DNA of 24,740 bases, taken from IMG/VR virus record IMGVR_UViG_3300009034_000199, positions 1 to 24,740 of that record, one strand, 5' to 3'. The DNA comes from a virus. The position numbers and the translations under genes were made by a program. The notes beneath the pieces are model-generated. The model was not told where the DNA came from. It saw only the letters and a list, made by a program, of their open reading frames with translations, and ran no database searches. Shown in pieces: positions 21,025 to 24,740 of this stretch (positions within the stretch are counted from its first letter, which is position 1; every line of letters starts with the position of its first letter).

Positions 21025-23613
21025 TTATATAGATGTTGCAAAGTTTGCGTAAATCCCTCTATTGTCAATTATCTCTAAGCCATATTCATATCTCACTTTG
21101 TAACGAATTGTATCATTCGTAAATACCTGCCCAAGTGTCGGTTGATCCTGGACTACAAGAAGAGGAGTTCTTTGATTATCGACATAACCAATCTCAATCG
21201 TTTCACCATCAGCTTTATCAATCACTAAGAACCAATAATATTGGTAGGTTGAGCCCTTAATTGTCGGAGCGTAAATTGTAGTATATACTCCCTTATGAAC
21301 ATTATCCTCAGCCATGTTTGTCGGATTCTTGTCGGAATTTGTTATCGAACGAACTTTCGCTCTTGTCTTTAATCCATGAATTATGAACTTTCCATCCAGC
21401 CCCATTTCCTCATCGTCATTCGAAGCAGTCGAAATCTCATATTTCGTTGTAGCATCTGCCTGTGTGGTAATTGCAGCGAAAGTTAATTTGGTTGCGGTAT
21501 TACTTGCTATAAGAGACATCTGACCAGCTCCTGTTCCGTAAACCAACCGTACATATCGACCTGCCCACTCATTTACATCCCAGGATTTGGTCGAATCCGA
21601 TAAAGTTGTGGTTGAATAATCTCCATCAGCTGTTCCAGCATCTTCGGAAGCCCCTCTTTCTTTCTGCGCAGCTATACCATCAGAAGCATCTGTCAAATGA
21701 TCGTAGCTAAAAGCATTGGTCGAATAGTTGTTAAATATAGTTGAAAATACTGTCGAATTTGTTGGAGTATATGTACCATTCGCTAATAGCAAAGCCATCA
21801 CATCTCTTTCTAATGTTTTCCTTGCTGCTTTTACAACTTTGCTCGGAATCTTTTTAATGTAACCCAAATCATCATTCTTAATTGTTGCCCTCGAAACTGA
21901 CACGAGCCCACCCTTTGTTCCAGGTGTGTAGGTTGCTTCCTCATCATGTGGTTCAAAAAGGTCAGCATAAGCTCCCGCAGTTACAGTCGGTAGAGTTGAC
22001 CATCCACCCCACTTCACTCTCTCTTGCTGTTTGAAATTTGTAACTGGAACTTCTGTTACTATCGGAGCAAATATAAATGGTTTCACTTTGAACTCTTTCG
22101 TTATCCTTTTTGTCATTGAAGTATTCAGAATGTAAGAAAAATCGGCTGTGGTAATTGCTTCCTTCAAGCTACCCATCTTGGTTCTCTTACCAACCCTACC
22201 AGTAACATTCGGATCTTCGGGATGTACTGCTCGGTAAGCTTCCAGAATACTATTGAACCCACCGTGAACTGATTCCTTTAGCTTATCGGGTATTTTTGCT
22301 TGGTCATCTACCATTAAATCCATGGCAGCCTGAATTTTGTCAGCTTCATCAGAAATAACATCAATATCATCCTTCACATCACCCAGTCCATTTATCTCAC
22401 CGCTTTCAGAAAGTTTACCAAGAATCTCTTTCTCTTCCTTCATTACATTTTCAAGTTCCTTTGCTTCAAAAACTTTGTCTTGGAATCTTTTTGATATTTT
22501 ATCCTTAACTAACTGAGGTAACTTGCTTCCGGCAAGTTGTTCTTTTAGTGTGGCAGCACATTCTTTCTTTTGTGTATTCTCTTTCATTGTCTCAACATCT
22601 TTTTTCATTTTATCAATTTCAGTCATCTTTGCTCTCTCTTCCTCAAGTTTCTTTTTATCCGCTGCTTCTTTTACTTTCTTGTCTGCTTCCTCTTTCTCCT
22701 TCGCTTCCCTCGTTTTCTTTTGCTCTTCACTTTCTTTGGCAGCAGGATATTTATAAGCTTTCATCTTTGCTCTTAAATCCTTAAGTAACTTAACTGCCTC
22801 AGCTTTCTTGTCTCCCTCAACTGCTTTAATAATCTCATCTATCATTGCAGATGCAAAAGGAGCGATTGCTTCAGCGAGTTTCTCATCTTTCGGTGGAAAC
22901 TCTTCGCATTCAACTAATCCCTTGATTAGCTCAAACTTCTGCTCTTCTGTAATCTCATCAGGATTAATTCCCTCAATCAAACTTTCCTTGATTTGTTTTG
23001 CCCATTTGTACAACTCTTTTAAAAAATTCATCTCGTTTTCCTCCATATAAAATTTGCTTGCCAATAGTCTTTGAAATTTACCACCGGCAGCAGCATGACT
23101 TACAAGAGTAATTTCATCAATGCTCTTGATTTCATTAACTTTTATTACTTCTTTACCTTCCTCAAATCCTTTCTCTACATCTCCACCACCATCTATACTA
23201 AAACCAAGCAAGGCTTTCTTGCCATATTCCCAAGCCTCTTTCAATAAACTCATTAACCATTTTGCAGTATCAACGATATGAAATCTGGCAAGGATTCCTT
23301 CCTTGGTACGCCCATCCGCATCTTCAAAAGTTCCATAATGGATATTGTCATACCATCCGACAAGATTCTTTAATGTACCTTCAGGGAAAACTTTGCGGAC
23401 AGCTTCAGGCATATGATTCCAAATTTTACCCTTGAATTCATACGCATAAGCCTTAGCTTTCTCAAAAAGCGGTATTGCCTTTTTAAGAACTTCGGGAGGA
23501 TAGTATTTATTATTCAGACTTCTTCCAGCCTGAATTAATACTACATCCCATTCCTTTCCTTCTTTATCTTTTGATTCAATCAGATGTGATGGTGAGAAAA
23601 TTTTCTTTAACAA
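21025..23613 (-). CDS. Prohead protease-scaffold-major capsid fusion, 862 aa
   Basis: One gene encodes what is usually three. On the 862-aa form: residues 1-185 are a prohead-protease-like domain (GRSLNNKYYPPEVLKK; probable catalytic His112 in LARFHIVDT and Ser139 in LLGFSIDGGGD; then IDEITLVSHAAAGG). Residues 190-445 are a charged coiled coil (scaffold/delta-domain). Residues 450-862 are an HK97-fold capsid protein with AYRAVHPEDPNVTG, PVTNFKQQERVKWGGWSTLP, GGLVSVSRATIKNDD and IPSKVVKAARKTLERDV. A small domain is inserted at about 665-727 (YGTGAGQMSLIASNTATKL). I start it at TTG 23613, 7 nt after AAGGAG; the longer TTG at 23652 lies in a hairpin. An internal start at 23031 can give scaffold-capsid without protease. 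Confidence 0.85.
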   Translation of the reverse strand: MLKKIFSPSHLIESKDKEGKEWDVVLIQAGRSLNNKYYPPEVLKKAIPLFEKAKAYAYEFKGKIWNHMPEAVRKVFPEGTLKNLVGWYDNIHYGTFEDADGRTKEGILARFHIVDTAKWLMSLLKEAWEYGKKALLGFSIDGGGDVEKGFEEGKEVIKVNEIKSIDEITLVSHAAAGGKFQRLLASKFYMEENEMNFLKELYKWAKQIKESLIEGINPDEITEEQKFELIKGLVECEEFPPKDEKLAEAIAPFASAMIDEIIKAVEGDKKAEAVKLLKDLRAKMKAYKYPAAKESEEQKKTREAKEKEEADKKVKEAADKKKLEEERAKMTEIDKMKKDVETMKENTQKKECAATLKEQLAGSKLPQLVKDKISKRFQDKVFEAKELENVMKEEKEILGKLSESGEINGLGDVKDDIDVISDEADKIQAAMDLMVDDQAKIPDKLKESVHGGFNSILEAYRAVHPEDPNVTGRVGKRTKMGSLKEAITTADFSYILNTSMTKRITKEFKVKPFIFAPIVTEVPVTNFKQQERVKWGGWSTLPTVTAGAYADLFEPHDEEATYTPGTKGGLVSVSRATIKNDDLGYIKKIPSKVVKAARKTLERDVMALLLANGTYTPTNSTVFSTIFNNYSTNAFSYDHLTDASDGIAAQKERGASEDAGTADGDYSTTTLSDSTKSWDVNEWAGRYVRLVYGTGAGQMSLIASNTATKLTFAAITTQADATTKYEISTASNDDEEMGLDGKFIIHGLKTRAKVRSITNSDKNPTNMAEDNVHKGVYTTIYAPTIKGSTYQYYWFLVIDKADGETIEIGYVDNQRTPLLVVQDQPTLGQVFTNDTIRYKVRYEYGLEIIDNRGIYANFATSI
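23029..23044 (-). promoter_or_regulatory. Internal ribosome site and start at the scaffold boundary
   Basis: GGAGG (23044-23040) lies 8 nt before an in-frame ATG (23031-23029), exactly where the protease domain ends and the scaffold (MNFLKELYKWAKQIKESL) begins. A nested product would lack the protease, as for lambda C/Nu3 and Mu I/Z. Confidence 0.65.
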
Positions 23614-23634
23614 AAAAAGACTCCTTAAAAATAA

Positions 23635-23720
23635 AATTGATTTTGAAATCAATTCATTTCTAATCAGAGTCTTTGGCTACGTTGGGGTTTCTAATTTCAA
23701 ACCACTAATTTGGATTAGTG
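23635..23720 (-). promoter_or_regulatory. Structured 5' leader of the capsid gene
   Basis: Two perfect hairpins lie between the promoter and the ribosome site: CACTAAT/ATTAGTG (23703-23720, 4-nt loop) and AATTGATTT/AAATCAATT (23635-23654, 2-nt spacer). The second is followed by a T-rich stretch and sits 8 nt before the AAGGAG of the 23613 start. The leader has no ORF of its own. It could be an attenuator or an mRNA-stabilising structure. Confidence 0.5.
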
Positions 23721-23772
23721 TAAAACCTTTTGGCTAATTGACTTGTAGAATTGAATTTCAAGCTTACACTAT

Positions 23773-23801
23773 CTTATAACATATATATCAAAGTCTGTCA
23801 A
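23773..23801 (-). promoter_or_regulatory. Sigma70 promoter for the late structural operon
   Basis: TTGACA (23801-23796) and TATAAG (23778-23773) with 17-bp spacing on the minus strand. It lies in the 200-nt gap between the LigD-like gene and the capsid polyprotein, giving a leader of about 150 nt. The flanks (CCTTGACA, ATGTTATAA) match the second promoter at 4888-4860. Confidence 0.88.
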
Positions 23802-23817
23802 GGGTTTTCTTAAAATG

Positions 23818-24594
23818 CTATTTCTTATTTAGAATCAACTTGTCATTTTCCGTCAATATAAGATTATAGTTAGAATTTTTAAACTTTATTTCAACGGGAA
23901 GAGAAGTATCGGAAAAGTCAATAAATTCTGGCATTGCAGTTGAATCAAAATTATATAAATCTTCTTTTATTTTTTCACCTGGCAACTTACCTTTCGAGAA
24001 AATCCAGATAGGAGAATCTGGGGACTCCCTTCGCATTATATAATATCCCTTCAATAATTTTCCATTGAATTTGAAAGAAGAAAACAAATCAGTCTCTTCT
24101 ATTAATTCTACAGTTCCCGAATCCTTTATTTCAATGTAAGCCGGAATTCTTTCATTGGGATTACCGTAAGGCATTCCACCTTTATTTCCAGTGTAAAGAT
24201 TTTCCCATTGATCAATCCATGCCTTCTGTCCATCTTTGAACTTTGCAAAAGTGGGCTTTACGGTCAAAGCATTTTTATTCTCCCTCTGAACTACATAAAC
24301 ATTATCTGGATGAGATTCTATTACCGTAACAGGAGTAAGTCTGCTATCTTTTGCTGGCACGGAACCTTCCCATTCCATCCAATTCCTAAACGATTCACCA
24401 TTTGGAGTTTGTATATTTAAAGTCTTCTTCACTGCATTCGTTTCTTCCTGTTTAGTCGGGTCCCCATAAAACTTACCTGAAAAATTCCATCTATCTAAAA
24501 CATTCTTACCCGAATCAATCAATAATTCATATGCCGAATCTGATGCAGGTAAACCACGAACTACCTTTGCTCCCATCCACCAACGAAATCTCAA
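23818..24594 (-). CDS. 5'-truncated phage protein with LigD phosphoesterase-like C terminus
   Basis: About 258 codons are open. The only upstream start candidate (TTG 24594) has no ribosome site and lies in the junction with unrelated DNA, so the true 5' end is missing. Residues 15-45 (LPASDSAYELLIDSGKNVLD) are phage-like. The C-terminal part, about 165-215 (GTVELIEETDLFSSFKFNGK, then LLKGYYIMRRESPDSPIWIF, then SKGKLPG), resembles the second half of the LigD 3'-phosphoesterase domain (G-T-V-E-x-x-E...F-x-G-K-L-x-G-x-x-x-x-R...W-x-x-x-K). I cannot see the full set of metal-binding His, so activity is uncertain. It may be the tail end of a head-module protein (protease/packaging accessory) rather than a repair enzyme. 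Confidence 0.55.
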   Translation of the reverse strand: MRFRWWMGAKVVRGLPASDSAYELLIDSGKNVLDRWNFSGKFYGDPTKQEETNAVKKTLNIQTPNGESFRNWMEWEGSVPAKDSRLTPVTVIESHPDNVYVVQRENKNALTVKPTFAKFKDGQKAWIDQWENLYTGNKGGMPYGNPNERIPAYIEIKDSGTVELIEETDLFSSFKFNGKLLKGYYIMRRESPDSPIWIFSKGKLPGEKIKEDLYNFDSTAMPEFIDFSDTSLPVEIKFKNSNYNLILTENDKLILNKK

Positions 24595-24740
24595 TGCCGG
24601 GAAGCGTGATTAGATACGATTGGTTTAGGTACTGGATAATGATCGCTTTCTGGGAGTCAATTATCCGATACTGAGCACCAGTCTTGCGGCACCGTTGCTC
24701 AATGTCATCAGTCCTGGCTAGTTGTTCACAGGCAAGCTGG
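24527..24740 (-). pseudogene. Edge fragment of a bacterial DUF3786-like gene, broken at the phage junction
   Basis: From the right edge a frame runs for 70 codons before its stop at 24527. Its first 55 residues (LACEQLARTDDIEQRCRKTG, AQYRIIDSQKAIIIQYLNQS, YLITLPGIEISLVD) read like the start of DUF3786 domain proteins, which are common in Dehalococcoidia and some anaerobes. After about 24576 the reading continues into the phage gene's DNA in another frame and stops. Base composition is clearly higher in G+C than the rest of the window. Either the phage sits in (or replaced part of) this gene, or two unrelated sequences were joined in assembly. Confidence 0.5.

Noticed and set aside
22523-22784. 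Three overlapping plus-strand frames opposite the scaffold region
   Set aside because: They are antisense to Glu/Lys-rich coiled coil, which yields long Ser/Phe/Leu-rich open frames by composition alone.
23614-23652. TTG at 23652 as the capsid polyprotein start
   Set aside because: It lies inside a perfect hairpin with no ribosome site; TTG 23613 follows AAGGAG at 7 nt.
1-24740. tRNA genes, CRISPR arrays, insertion sequences
   Set aside because: I found no cloverleaf-like or repeat-spacer pattern and no transposase. The only mobile gene is the HNH nuclease.

Overview
The window is a piece of a tailed-phage (Caudoviricetes) genome, with siphovirus-like architecture. It is AT-rich (about one third G+C by eye). 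Every gene I accept lies on the minus strand, packed tightly with many ATGA or TAATG overlaps and strong AGGAGG-type ribosome sites, so transcription runs from right to left. I see no tRNA, rRNA, CRISPR array, integrase, terminase or portal gene.

Read in transcription order (right to left): (1) 24740-24527 is an edge fragment of higher G+C that looks like the interior of a bacterial DUF3786-type gene. It runs abruptly into a 5'-truncated phage gene with a LigD phosphoesterase-like end (24594-23818). (2) A consensus sigma70 promoter (23801-23773) starts the late operon. Its first gene fuses prohead protease, scaffold and HK97-fold major capsid protein, with an internal ribosome site at the scaffold. 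A beta-helix virion protein, a poly-lysine-tailed protein and a small beta protein follow. (3) 19111-15511 holds two proteins with Sec signal peptides, two lipoproteins (one with an HExxH motif) and three small membrane proteins. (4) 15511-13658 is the connector, neck and tail-terminator set. (5) 13651-6052 is the tail: tube protein, chaperone, tape measure, distal tail, hub-like protein, and accessory beta and Cys-rich proteins. (6) 5815-4962 is lysis: an Amidase_3 endolysin and a two-start holin. A perfect terminator closes the operon. (7) A second near-identical promoter (4888-4860) restarts transcription for a leftward block of small genes, an HNH endonuclease, a recombinase-type ATPase and a partial gene cut by the left edge.

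The two promoters share the -35, the spacing and the sequence around the -10. Hairpins or terminators follow the genes expected to be most expressed (capsid, beta-helix protein, tail tube), which suggests dosage control within one late transcript. The early-type block has structured intergenic RNA and a repeated ribosome-site leader (GCGGACACAGGAG-like). The host cannot be named. The lipoproteins and Sec signals favour a diderm bacterium. The edge fragment recalls Dehalococcoidia-type DUF3786 proteins, but it may be an assembly chimera. The most unusual parts are the polyprotein capsid gene with its nested start, the exported/lipoprotein block inside the structural operon, the small inserted domain shared by capsid and tail tube, and the structured leaders.
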